NCBI GenBank assembly: GCA_038199755.1
Contig: JBBPYR010000017.1
Coordinates: 1-23,131 of the forward strand
Direction: 5' to 3'
DNA length: 23,131 nt
Origin: JBBPYR01 sp038199755
GTDB taxonomy: Bacteria > Chloroflexota > Ktedonobacteria > Ktedonobacterales > Ktedonobacteraceae
Shown here: piece by piece, positions 15,891-23,131 of the stretch
Layout of the letters: every line of letters begins with the position of its first letter
Position numbering within the stretch: the first letter of the stretch is position 1
The notes under the pieces: model-generated
What the model saw: the letters and a program-made list of their open reading frames with translations, nothing else
Database searches by the model: none
What the model was told of the DNA's origin: nothing
Program-made: the position numbers and the translations under genes

Positions 15891-16601
15891 ATGCGAGTAG
15901 CGATTCTAGCAGATATTCATGGCAATCAGATTGCACTGAATAGCGTTTTACAGGACTTATCACAACAACCGCCAGTCGATTCTATCGTCATCGCGGGCGA
16001 TCTGTGCTTGAATGGCCCTTGCCCGCGACAAGTATTAGATACCATACAAGGATTACAATGTCCAGTCATTCAGGGCAATGTTGATGTCGATGTCGTCACC
16101 ATAGCCCCTAAAAGCACAAAGAAGCGCAACATTATCGAATGGACCCGACAACAGATCGGACAAGCTGGTATTGATTACCTCGCCTCCTTGCCAAAGGAAC
16201 ACCTTATTGCGAATCCGACGGGCACTGACTTGCTAATCGTGCATGCCAACCCGCTCGACCAGCAGCAGGCCATCTTTCCCAGCGCACCGGAGAGCATGTT
16301 AGAACACCTGCTGGGCCAGCTGCCACCAACCATTGGAGCCATTGCCTTTGGACATCTACACCTCACCTACACACGGCACTGGCGCCATCTCTTCCTTGTG
16401 GACGTAGGCAGTTGCGGCCTGCCCCGCGACCAAAACCAGCATGCCGCCTACGCCATTCTCTCCTGGCAAGATAATACATGGCAAGCGGAGCATCGTCGTG
16501 TCGCCTACGACCTGGAAACCGTCGTGCAGCAACTACGCACCTGCGGCATGCCACACGCCGAGAAGCGTATCAAAGTGCTCACAGAAGCATCTTATACGTA
16601 A
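15891..16601 (+). CDS. Calcineurin-like metallophosphoesterase
   Basis: A 236-aa phosphoesterase of the YfcE-like superfamily, larger than its divergent neighbour. Motifs: D8-x-H10 (ADIHGN), GD with D37, GNVD with N63, H118 (IVHANPLD) and GHLH 154-157, followed by VGSCGLPRD where small relatives have NPGS. All metal ligands are present; the substrate is unknown. The frame is open back to 15828, but the family starts a few residues before ADIHGN, so ATG 15891 is chosen; AGGAT about 11 nt upstream is a modest ribosome binding site. It ends 17 nt before a terminator hairpin. Confidence 0.85.
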   Translation: MRVAILADIHGNQIALNSVLQDLSQQPPVDSIVIAGDLCLNGPCPRQVLDTIQGLQCPVIQGNVDVDVVTIAPKSTKKRNIIEWTRQQIGQAGIDYLASLPKEHLIANPTGTDLLIVHANPLDQQQAIFPSAPESMLEHLLGQLPPTIGAIAFGHLHLTYTRHWRHLFLVDVGSCGLPRDQNQHAAYAILSWQDNTWQAEHRRVAYDLETVVQQLRTCGMPHAEKRIKVLTEASYT

Positions 16602-16617
16602 AAAAACGAAGCAAAAA

Positions 16618-16653
16618 GGGCGCATCACGTGAGCTAGCTCACGTGGTGCGCCC
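16618..16653. terminator. Loopless palindromic terminator between convergent genes
   Basis: Positions 16618-16635 and 16636-16653 are complementary with one G-T mismatch and no spacer, so the real loop comes from the central AGCT. An A-rich stretch lies to the left, which gives a U-tract for the minus-strand transcript of the small peptide gene. Confidence 0.7.
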
Positions 16654-16680
16654 ATACTATTAAACAGGCGGAGACCACAG

Positions 16681-16881
16681 TTAATTGCTTTGCCCTTGGC
16701 AAGTGTCACAATCACATGAGGCCGCATGACCTGTCATATCAAAAAACGATAAAGTTGCCTGATCCTTCAGCAGCGATTCTTCCTCTACAAACGTCTCTTC
16801 TCCAAGATAGTTGGCAGCATCGCCAATGTCAACTAGCTCGAGCTCCTCAATGATGGCCCGAAGCTCGCCGGTGGTAGCCAT
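16681..16881 (-). CDS. Small acidic peptide with Cys-rich C-terminus, RiPP-precursor-like
   Basis: A 66-aa peptide, unrecognised as a named family. Residues 1-48 are acidic and helical-looking, with LRAIIEELELVDIGDAANYL and a run of Glu, like a leader peptide. The tail, about residues 49-66 (DMTGHAASCDCDTCQGQSN), holds three Cys in CxCxxC spacing plus Thr and Ser. TGH and ASC followed by Cys recall thiopeptide precursor ends (TAGHG...GASC), but the match is short. No modification enzyme, protease or exporter is nearby. It starts at ATG 16881 behind GGGGGT. A metal-binding small protein is the main alternative. That it is a real gene is likely, given the good ribosome binding site, the terminator and the coherent composition. 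Confidence 0.6.
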   Translation of the reverse strand: MATTGELRAIIEELELVDIGDAANYLGEETFVEEESLLKDQATLSFFDMTGHAASCDCDTCQGQSN

Positions 16882-17204
16882 TGAGTTACCCCCATTTCAG
16901 TAAAAACATACATTAGTTCAGAATACTCCCAACACATACACGGAACACCAACCCCTCTGCGTACAATCGTGTTCCCCTGATCATATTCTTTTTGTATCGC
17001 CTTAATACAGAAAATACGTCACCGAGAGGGTCATTACTCTCTTATTATAGAGACGTTCCAAACAACTTTTTTGGGGTCCCAAAACGGTCAAACTAGCTAC
17101 AATAGGCTATCATCACAAGGCCAGGTCCGTAGGGACCAGCTTCACATCCTTGCGTCGGTAAAAGGTGATATAATGAAGCGTATTTTACATTGCAGGAGCA
17201 GAAA
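16882..17204. other. Divergent intergenic region between small peptide gene and lpd
   Basis: About 320 nt without a gene. On the minus strand TATAAT (17044-17049) is a possible -10 for the peptide gene, with a long leader of over 150 nt, but no good -35 is seen. GTAGGGACCAGCTT near 17130 is an uninterrupted copy of the repeat that houses the nested element at 10430-10692. The lpd promoter is at its right end. Confidence 0.5.
17166..17174 (+). promoter_or_regulatory. Extended -10 promoter of lpd
   Basis: TGATATAAT: a perfect TATAAT (17169-17174) with the TGN extension. No consensus -35 at the right distance. AGGAG at 17194-17198 is the ribosome binding site for ATG 17205. Confidence 0.6.
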
Positions 17205-18632
17205 ATGGCAAATAATCAGTATAATGTCGCAATCATTGGCTCGGGGCCTGGCGGATACGTTGCCGCCATCCGCGCAGCTCAACTAGGCGCCAAGGTCGCG
17301 ATTGTCGAAAAACAATATCTCGGTGGCACATGTCTCAATGTTGGTTGTATCCCTTCAAAAGCCATGTTGCACATCTCCGAGGTCATGCACGAACTGGGGA
17401 AAGTGGCTGATCTAGGCATTACCCTGCCACAGGCTCCCACCTTCGACATGTCGAAGGCTGTCACCTTTAAGGACAAAGTCGTCAAGCGTATGACCAGTGG
17501 CGTCGGCACCCTGATGAAGGGCAACAACGTCGATGTCTATGATGGCCTGGGCGTGGTTGATGCCTCGCGTACTGTCACCGTCACCAAAAGCGACGGGTCA
17601 AAGGAACAGTTTAGCGCGGATAACATCATCCTGGCCAACGGCTCCGTTCCCTTCATACCACCATTCCCTGGCGTTGATGGCCGCAACGTCATGAATAGTG
17701 ACACCTGCTGGAATCTGCCCAAGACACCAGAGAGCTTGATCTGCGTTGGTGGCGGTATTATCGGCATGGAACTGGCCTGCATGTTCAACGGCTTAGGCAC
17801 CAAAGTAACCGTGCTAGAAATGCTGCCCAACGTGCTTGCCCCGCTTGATGACGAAGTCCGTCGCCTCCTCGTCCGTGTACTGACAAAGCGTGGCATCAAC
17901 ATCGTCACCGGAGCACGGGTCGACTCGCTAGCCGATGATGGCGACCAGAAAAAAGTGCTCGCCACCACTGACAACGACCAACAGAGCTACAACGCAGAGT
18001 ACGTCCTGATGGCGGTCAGCCGCCGCCCCAACAACAGTGGCTTGGAACTCCTGATGGAGCAAGGGCTCGACAATGACCGTGGGCGTGTCCGCGTCAACGA
18101 TCATATGCAGACCAACCTCCCCGGCATCTACGCCATTGGAGACCTGGTTCACGGTGCTGGCCTGGCCCATGTCGCCTCTGCCGAAGGCGAGGTCGCGGCA
18201 GACAACATCATGGGACAGAACATACACATGAGCTATGATGTCGTTCCCAGTCCCATCTACACCTTCCCTGAAGTTGCCTTTGTCGGCCTCACCGAAGCTC
18301 AGGCAAAAGAGAAATATCCCGAAGCGCGCATCGAACGTTTCCCGTGGAGTGCCATCGGCAAAGCCGTTGCCATCGACGAAACCGAGGGTTTCACTAAGGT
18401 CATCATAGGCAAATACGGTGAAATTCTGGGTGCCCACATCATCGGCCCCGATGCCACCAACCTGATCAGCGAGTTCTCCGTCGCCATGCGCGGCGAATTG
18501 ACCGCCGATGAAATCGCCGAAACCATTCACCCACACCCCACCCTCAGCGAGGGTATCCGCGAAGCCGTGCTCGCCGTCGAAGGACGCCCCATCCATATCC
18601 CACCCAAGAAACAAATCGCACGCACACGATAA
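17205..18632 (+). CDS. lpdA: Dihydrolipoyl dehydrogenase (E3)
   Basis: A 475-aa flavoprotein that reoxidises dihydrolipoyl groups of 2-oxo acid dehydrogenase complexes or the glycine cleavage system, passing electrons to NAD+. FAD-binding GSGPGGY (12-18), redox disulfide GGTCLNVGC (C43, C48), NAD-binding GGGIIGMELA near 180-190, second FAD motif GIYAIGD near 300, and the C-terminal HPTLSE (H444, E449) that forms the proton-transfer dyad. Every catalytic element is present and the length is normal. The frame opens at TTG 17190, but ATG 17205 has the ribosome binding site AGGAG 6 nt upstream. No E1 or E2 gene is adjacent, so the enzyme may be shared by complexes encoded elsewhere. Confidence 0.95.
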   Translation: MANNQYNVAIIGSGPGGYVAAIRAAQLGAKVAIVEKQYLGGTCLNVGCIPSKAMLHISEVMHELGKVADLGITLPQAPTFDMSKAVTFKDKVVKRMTSGVGTLMKGNNVDVYDGLGVVDASRTVTVTKSDGSKEQFSADNIILANGSVPFIPPFPGVDGRNVMNSDTCWNLPKTPESLICVGGGIIGMELACMFNGLGTKVTVLEMLPNVLAPLDDEVRRLLVRVLTKRGINIVTGARVDSLADDGDQKKVLATTDNDQQSYNAEYVLMAVSRRPNNSGLELLMEQGLDNDRGRVRVNDHMQTNLPGIYAIGDLVHGAGLAHVASAEGEVAADNIMGQNIHMSYDVVPSPIYTFPEVAFVGLTEAQAKEKYPEARIERFPWSAIGKAVAIDETEGFTKVIIGKYGEILGAHIIGPDATNLISEFSVAMRGELTADEIAETIHPHPTLSEGIREAVLAVEGRPIHIPPKKQIARTR

Positions 18633-18640
18633 GCAAGCGT

Positions 18641-18690
18641 ACAACCACGAGGGAGGGACCATAGTGCTATGGTCCCTCCCTCGTGGTTGT
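18641..18690 (+). terminator. 24-bp perfect hairpin after lpd
   Basis: Positions 18641-18664 and 18667-18690 are exact complements around a 2-nt centre, 8 nt after the lpd stop. There is no T-tract, so it may act as an mRNA 3' stabiliser or an inefficient terminator. Confidence 0.7.
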
Positions 18691-18755
18691 ATCCACACCC
18701 TAATTCCTATAGCGTGCAGAGTTTATTGACAGAGAGATATATTTACACTACCCTA

Positions 18756-18784
18756 TCTACTGATGGGCTATATTACTCTGTAGA
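18756..18784 (+). promoter_or_regulatory. Promoter/operator-like element upstream of the NodB-type gene
   Basis: TCTACTG, then ATGGGCTATATTAC (18763-18776), then TCTGTAGA. The core is identical to the promoter element at 10783-10796, and TCTAC/GTAGA (18756-18760, 18780-18784) again flank it as an inverted repeat. TATATT (18769-18774) could be the -10, but no consensus -35 stands 17 nt upstream; TTGACA at 18726-18731 is too far away. Confidence 0.45.
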
Positions 18785-18841
18785 GACATCTCTCATTCAC
18801 ATCCTGTTAATCACTCAAAAATTATAAGGATTTTTATATTC

Positions 18842-20218
18842 ATGGACATCATTCGACCACACTATCAGCAGCAGCACGCACAGAAACAGGGCTTTCATGT
18901 GCAGTTGCTTATTATACCTCTGCTTTTAATTATATTGATTGCCGTTGGTCTCTGGGTGCAAACCTTGCTTTCTCCTCATAACATGCTCACCAGTTTACAT
19001 GCGGCGGACACCCACACAGAGCATATCACGGCCAACGACGCTACGAGCGACGGAATAGCAGCACATACTCTGGCACAACACTATATGCAAGCCTTCCTCG
19101 CACAACACTATCAAGAGATGTGGCTCATGCTCGATCCAAAGGAACAGGCACAATGGGCCAATCAAAACGCGTTCTCTCTCTATTGGAAAAATCGCTTTCA
19201 AGGCTATACCCTGACCAACGTCAGCTTTGGTGTTGCCTACGCTCGCTCGCTGTGGGTCAACCCTGAGACGATGCAGCCATATACAAACGTGACAGTTGTT
19301 CCGATATCATTGCAACTGCGGCTGCAAAACCTCAGTCAGGCAACAAATCTGCCACCTGAAAACGTACATCCTGATGCCATCTTTCAACACCTGCCCTTTG
19401 TTGTCCAGCATGTCCATACGCCAAAAGATCAATGGTTCGTCATCGCCGGTGGCCCAGCTGACCTTGAGGCTCCACTGTTACTACCGCTCACGCCGATGGC
19501 GCGTATCGCTCAGGTCCCCATATTAATGTATCACCATATTTCTGATGTACCCACCCAAAATGTGCTTGATTTGAGCTTGACCGTCACACCCACCGTCTTC
19601 AGTCAACAGCTCGACTATCTGGATGCACACGGCTATCATAGCATCACCTTCAACCAGCTTTTCGATGCCCTCTATTATGGCATGGCCTTACCCAGTAAAC
19701 CCATCATCCTCACCTTTGATGATGGCTATGAAGATAACTATACCTTCGCCTATCCCATCCTCGTCAAACACGGTTATTCGGGCATGTTTTATATCATCAC
19801 CGGAAAAGTGGGCTGGGATGGACAGATGACGTGGAACCAACTGCGCACCATGCTCGCACACGGCATGCAGATGGGCTCACACACCGTCCATCACGTCAAT
19901 ATCGGACAGGTCTTGCTCAACTCGCAAGAACAGGCGCAACAAGAACTGCAAATATCGCAAAGCACCTTACAGCAAAAACTAGGGATGGTCGTCCAGCACT
20001 TCTGCTACCCATCAGGAGAGCCATTCCGTCATGGCTCTTTGAGCTTGCAACAAGCCGTGGTGAGCCTGCTAGCACAAGACGGCTACATTGACGCCACCAC
20101 CGACCCCGGCATGACCGGCATCAATCAACAGAGTCAGCACCCCTTCATCCTGCTCCGCACGCGCGTTGATGGACGTGAACGACTTTCCGCGTTTGAAAAC
20201 AATCTACCCTGGATATAA
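18842..20218 (+). CDS. Membrane-anchored NodB-type polysaccharide deacetylase
   Basis: A 458-aa protein with one N-terminal membrane helix (about 20-43) and an extracytoplasmic remainder. Residues about 70-215 look like an NTF2-like domain (AQHYMQAFLAQHYQEMWLML...). The NodB domain starts near 224 (VPILMYHHISD), with TFDDGY 291-296 (D293, D294), H347-x3-H351 in SHTVHH, and CYPSGEP 388-394. The metal-binding Asp-His-His set is complete, so it probably removes N-acetyl groups from a cell-wall or surface polysaccharide such as peptidoglycan or poly-GlcNAc; which one is unclear. AAGGAT about 10 nt before ATG 18842 is the ribosome binding site. Monocistronic, with a 210-nt upstream region. Confidence 0.88.
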   Translation: MDIIRPHYQQQHAQKQGFHVQLLIIPLLLIILIAVGLWVQTLLSPHNMLTSLHAADTHTEHITANDATSDGIAAHTLAQHYMQAFLAQHYQEMWLMLDPKEQAQWANQNAFSLYWKNRFQGYTLTNVSFGVAYARSLWVNPETMQPYTNVTVVPISLQLRLQNLSQATNLPPENVHPDAIFQHLPFVVQHVHTPKDQWFVIAGGPADLEAPLLLPLTPMARIAQVPILMYHHISDVPTQNVLDLSLTVTPTVFSQQLDYLDAHGYHSITFNQLFDALYYGMALPSKPIILTFDDGYEDNYTFAYPILVKHGYSGMFYIITGKVGWDGQMTWNQLRTMLAHGMQMGSHTVHHVNIGQVLLNSQEQAQQELQISQSTLQQKLGMVVQHFCYPSGEPFRHGSLSLQQAVVSLLAQDGYIDATTDPGMTGINQQSQHPFILLRTRVDGRERLSAFENNLPWI

Positions 20219-20235
20219 GGCAACAGCGCAAATCC

Positions 20236-20321
20236 GTAGGGGCGACATTCATGCCGCCCTCGTACCCGTTGGCGAATCGCACCACAAACGGGTACGGGGG
20301 CGTCATAAATGCCGCCCCTAC
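20236..20321. repeat. MITE-like palindrome upstream of the type IIG gene
   Basis: Arms of 35 nt (20236-20270 and 20287-20321) are inverted repeats with a few mismatches; ends GTAGGGGCG/CGCCCCTAC as in the element at 74-179. The right arm ends exactly one base before the -35 box of the next promoter. Confidence 0.75.
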
Positions 20322-20350
20322 TTGCAATCCTGTAGCGTCTCTTCTATACT
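20322..20350 (+). promoter_or_regulatory. Promoter of the type IIG restriction-modification gene
   Basis: TTGCAA (20322-20327), 17-nt spacer, TATACT (20345-20350). It directly abuts the palindrome at 20236-20321. GAAGGG near 20390-20395 is the ribosome binding site for ATG 20407. Confidence 0.6.
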
Positions 20351-20406
20351 GTAGAGGCGCATCATTCACCTAGACACTCCAGGCGGATAGAAGGGTTTAC
20401 ACTGCC

Positions 20407-23131
20407 ATGCCACAACTGCTATTAAAGCCGCACAACAACCACCAGCTATTCTCGGACTACTACCTGAACAGCACACTCCCACAACGCCAGGATTGGCTGG
20501 CTCTCGCGGGCGAAGCAGAGGCGATCAAAGAACAGATAGCAGCCTTGTTCGCACGCTATAAGCCGAGCACGAAAGAGGCACAACTAGAGGATGATTTCAT
20601 CAAACCCGTGCTACGGCTGCTAGGGCACACCTTCGAGGTACAAGCATCCTTGGCAACACCCGACGGCTCAAAAACGCCCGACTACGTCTTCTATCGCACC
20701 CTTGAAGCACTCAACGAGAATAAGGGCAAAAAACTCAGCGACACCCTATTACTGCAGGGAGCATTTGCCGTGGGCGACGCCAAATACTGGGGCTGCCCCC
20801 TCGATATCGCCATGAAGCACAAGGGCGGCGACCCCTTCACCAATAAAAACCCCTCCTATCAAATCGCCTTCTATATGCAGCATAGCGGCCTTGAATGGGG
20901 CATTCTCAGCAACGGACAACTGTGGCGACTCTATCACAAAAACACAGCCCATAAGCTTGACCATTATTATGAGGTTGATCTTCCCGCCCTGCTGCAAGGC
21001 GGCGACAGCGCACAATTTCTCTATTTCTACGCCTTCTTCCGCCGCGCCGCCTTCAACCAACACCCACTTAGTGTCAGTGCCATCTTACAGGAGAGCATCA
21101 ACTATGCCCGTGGCGTCAGCAACTCGCTCAACGATCAGGTTTATACCGCCCTGCGTCTGGCGGCACAAGGCTTTCTTGACTACAGGTTGAACGAGCTACA
21201 ATTTGAAGACCCAGAGGACCCGACCATCGCTGAGCAGGTGCCCGACCTGCTCAAAAACATCTATGATAGCTCACTGATCTTCCTCTATCGCCTACTCTTC
21301 ATCTTCTATGCCGAGGCCCGCAACCTGCTTCCCATCGACGATAGCGACCTCTATAACAGCAGCTACAGCCTGCACTCGCTCGCCACTACCATCGAGAAAG
21401 AATTCAAAGCAGGCCACAAGCTCTTGCCAACCAGTTGCCGCTACTATCAAGCCCTCAAAGACCTGTTCAACTACATCAACAAGGGTGAGCCACCCCTGCG
21501 CGTCTCCACCTTTAACGGTGGCCTGTTTGATCCACACAAGCACACATTTCTCGAACAATACCGCATTGGTGACGCGGCAGTACAGCAAATCATTGACCTG
21601 CTAGCCCGCGTGGATGGGCAATTCGTCGATTATCGCGACCTCTCAGTACGCAACCTGGGCACCATCTATGAAGGGCTATTAGAATATCACCTCGCACAAA
21701 TCGAAACGCCGTCGCCGGACAGAGGAAACAGACCCACCGTCTCCCTGCTCAACGGTCAGGGCGAGGCACGCAAAGCTACAGGCAGCTACTACACACCCGA
21801 TTATATCGTCAAATACATAGTAGAGCAGACGCTGGGGCCACTGCTACAAGATGCCATTCAGCATATCCCCAGTTCTCTCAGTACCCAGAGCACCGCTGGC
21901 GACAAAGAAAAGATTGATGCCATCCTCTCCCTGCGCATTCTCGACCCCTCGATGGGCAGCGGCCATTTCCTGGTCGAGGCCACCGAATATATCGCACGGT
22001 TCCTGGTGGAACTCAATGTGCAGCCAGAGCATGTCAACGTTGATCTGGACTACTGGCGGCGTCGCGTCGCCCAGTCCTGCGTCTACGGCGTAGACCTCAA
22101 CCCGCTCGCGGTCGAACTCGCCAAGCTCTCGCTCTGGCTGAGCACCGTGGCGAAAGATCGTCCCTTGTCCTTCCTTGACCACCATCTCCGCACAGGGAAC
22201 GCCCTGCTCGGTGCCAATCTCGCCGATATCTCGCAGGCCACCTATAACGGCACTGGACGCAAGGCCAAAAAGCTGGAGGCAGCCAAAGAACAACTCTCCC
22301 TCTTCAATGACAACGACTTCGTACATAGCATCAATACCGCCGTCAACCTGATGTGGCTCGTGGGAGATAATCCGGCGCAAACGGTGCAGCAGGTCAAAGA
22401 GCAGGAGCTTCTCTATGAACACATGCGCGGCGAACTGATGGGCAAGTATGGCGATCTGGCAAACCTGATTGTCTCCGTGCATTATGGCGTGAACGTTGAT
22501 GTCAAACTGTGGCATGCCATCGTAGATTTCGTGATGGGCCGCACAGAGGTCACCGCGCCACAATTCGAGCAGTGGATGGACGAAGCCGCCGCCATCGCCC
22601 GCGATCCGCTCCACCGCTTCTTCCATTGGGAACTAGAATTCCCTGAAGTCTTCTTTGACAAGAACGGTCAACCCAGACGCGAACGGGCGGGCTTCTCTGC
22701 CATCATCGGCAATCCGCCGTGGATACGTCAGGAGGCATTCAGCGCGAACAAACCCGCCCTCGCCAGCCGCTATCACGTCTATCACGGTGCCGCCGACCTC
22801 TATACCTACTTCGTCGAGCTCGGCAACAGCTATCTGGCCGAGCATGGGCGTTTCGGCTTCATCATCCCCAACAAGTTCGTGCGCGCCAACTATGGCGAGC
22901 CACTACGCCACTTTCTGACGCAACGCGTCACGCTCGAACGCATAGTAGATTTCGGCGACCTGCCCGTCTTCCCCGATGCCGTCACCTACCCCATGATTAT
23001 CCTCACGCACAACCAGCCCACCACCGCAGACAGCCCGCAGATTATCTACACGCGCCTGCAAACCCTACGACCCACTACGCTCACCGCCGACATCAGCGCA
23101 AACGAAACGCTCATACCGCGCAGTGCCCTCA
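20407..23131 (+). CDS. Eco57I-like type IIG restriction enzyme/adenine methyltransferase (3' end outside window)
   Basis: The frame is open from ATG 20407 to the window end (908 codons) with no stop, so the C-terminus is missing. The N-terminus carries a PD-(D/E)xK-like nuclease: P91-D92 ... D124-A-K126 (GDAKYWG). A helical region follows. The N6-adenine methyltransferase begins near 455 (GSYYTPDYIVKYIV), with SAM-binding motif I DPSMGSGHFL at 513-522, GVDLNPLAVELAKLSLWL near 560-577, and catalytic NPPW at 769-772. Motif order and spacing match Eco57I-type enzymes in which one chain cleaves and methylates. The target-recognition part should lie beyond the window. Such enzymes restrict foreign DNA while methylating the host's. 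BREX PglX is a relative, but PglX normally lacks the N-terminal nuclease motif. Confidence 0.87.
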   Translation, partial: MPQLLLKPHNNHQLFSDYYLNSTLPQRQDWLALAGEAEAIKEQIAALFARYKPSTKEAQLEDDFIKPVLRLLGHTFEVQASLATPDGSKTPDYVFYRTLEALNENKGKKLSDTLLLQGAFAVGDAKYWGCPLDIAMKHKGGDPFTNKNPSYQIAFYMQHSGLEWGILSNGQLWRLYHKNTAHKLDHYYEVDLPALLQGGDSAQFLYFYAFFRRAAFNQHPLSVSAILQESINYARGVSNSLNDQVYTALRLAAQGFLDYRLNELQFEDPEDPTIAEQVPDLLKNIYDSSLIFLYRLLFIFYAEARNLLPIDDSDLYNSSYSLHSLATTIEKEFKAGHKLLPTSCRYYQALKDLFNYINKGEPPLRVSTFNGGLFDPHKHTFLEQYRIGDAAVQQIIDLLARVDGQFVDYRDLSVRNLGTIYEGLLEYHLAQIETPSPDRGNRPTVSLLNGQGEARKATGSYYTPDYIVKYIVEQTLGPLLQDAIQHIPSSLSTQSTAGDKEKIDAILSLRILDPSMGSGHFLVEATEYIARFLVELNVQPEHVNVDLDYWRRRVAQSCVYGVDLNPLAVELAKLSLWLSTVAKDRPLSFLDHHLRTGNALLGANLADISQATYNGTGRKAKKLEAAKEQLSLFNDNDFVHSINTAVNLMWLVGDNPAQTVQQVKEQELLYEHMRGELMGKYGDLANLIVSVHYGVNVDVKLWHAIVDFVMGRTEVTAPQFEQWMDEAAAIARDPLHRFFHWELEFPEVFFDKNGQPRRERAGFSAIIGNPPWIRQEAFSANKPALASRYHVYHGAADLYTYFVELGNSYLAEHGRFGFIIPNKFVRANYGEPLRHFLTQRVTLERIVDFGDLPVFPDAVTYPMIILTHNQPTTADSPQIIYTRLQTLRPTTLTADISANETLIPRSAL

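Noticed and set aside
17928..18698. 256-codon minus-strand ORF opposite lpd
   Set aside because: Shadow of the strongly conserved dihydrolipoyl dehydrogenase; composition (Asp/Gly/Val-rich) is that of a mirrored frame.
20236..20321. Possible CRISPR repeat or attachment site
   Set aside because: Only one copy of an inverted, not direct, repeat; no spacers and no integrase nearby.
20145..20369. 74-codon minus-strand ORF
   Set aside because: Mostly the palindromic repeat at 20236-20321 and the end of the NodB-type gene.
21844..22626. 260-codon minus-strand ORF
   Set aside because: Opposite the methyltransferase domain, whose DPSMGSGHFL and flanking motifs are clear on the plus strand.
20407..23131. 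BREX PglX identity
   Set aside because: The protein has an N-terminal nuclease motif and no other BREX gene is visible; type IIG is the simpler call.

Overview
The window is bacterial chromosomal DNA and most resembles the Chloroflexota, perhaps a member of the Ktedonobacteria. Pointers are a tRNA-dependent T-box leader in front of serS, a Ser/Thr kinase fused to other domains, secreted proteins with a zinc ribbon, transmembrane helix and lectin-like fold, and many dispersed palindromic repeats ending in GTAGGG/CCCTAC. This placement is inferred from gene content; no marker gene settles it. No rRNA, tRNA, CRISPR array, integrase or transposase was seen.

Layout. (1) 1-389 is repeat-rich intergenic DNA with a strong promoter at its right end. 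(2) 390-5994 is a possible conflict/defence island. It holds a 1367-aa protein joining a Ser/Thr kinase, a Dna2/RecB-like nuclease with a predicted Fe-S cluster, and an SF1 helicase. Tail to tail with it, only 3 nt away, lies a two-gene operon encoding a Trypco1-type protein and a trypsin-TIR fusion. (3) 6128-8162 holds a DinB-fold protein and, convergent to it, a cytosolic histidine kinase with a NarL-type response regulator. (4) 8566-10429 is a nucleoside salvage operon: ribokinase then nucleoside hydrolase. (5) 10430-10851 is a nested repeat element and a promoter. (6) 10852-13592 holds a SufT/MIP18-type Fe-S assembly factor and two tandem paralogous membrane-anchored proteins. (7) 13604-15256 is a serine T-box and serS. 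(8) 15331-16601 holds two divergent metallophosphoesterases. (9) 16681-16881 encodes a 66-aa acidic peptide with a Cys-rich tail, possibly a RiPP precursor. (10) 17205-20218 holds dihydrolipoyl dehydrogenase and a membrane-anchored NodB-type deacetylase. (11) 20407 to the window end is an incomplete Eco57I-like (type IIG) restriction-modification protein.

The most interesting part is region 2. All three proteins belong to kinds found in prokaryotic conflict systems: a signalling kinase coupled to a nuclease-helicase, and a protease-TIR effector with its known partner domain. The arrangement suggests a compact immune module, but common function is inferred from proximity and domain content only. 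The type IIG enzyme 14 kb away adds to the defence content but is not obviously linked.

Many genes are separated by unusually long perfect hairpins. These act as probable bidirectional terminators at the convergent junctions (one 39-bp stem even contains a stop codon), while the GTAGGG-ended palindromes lie near promoters or in leaders.
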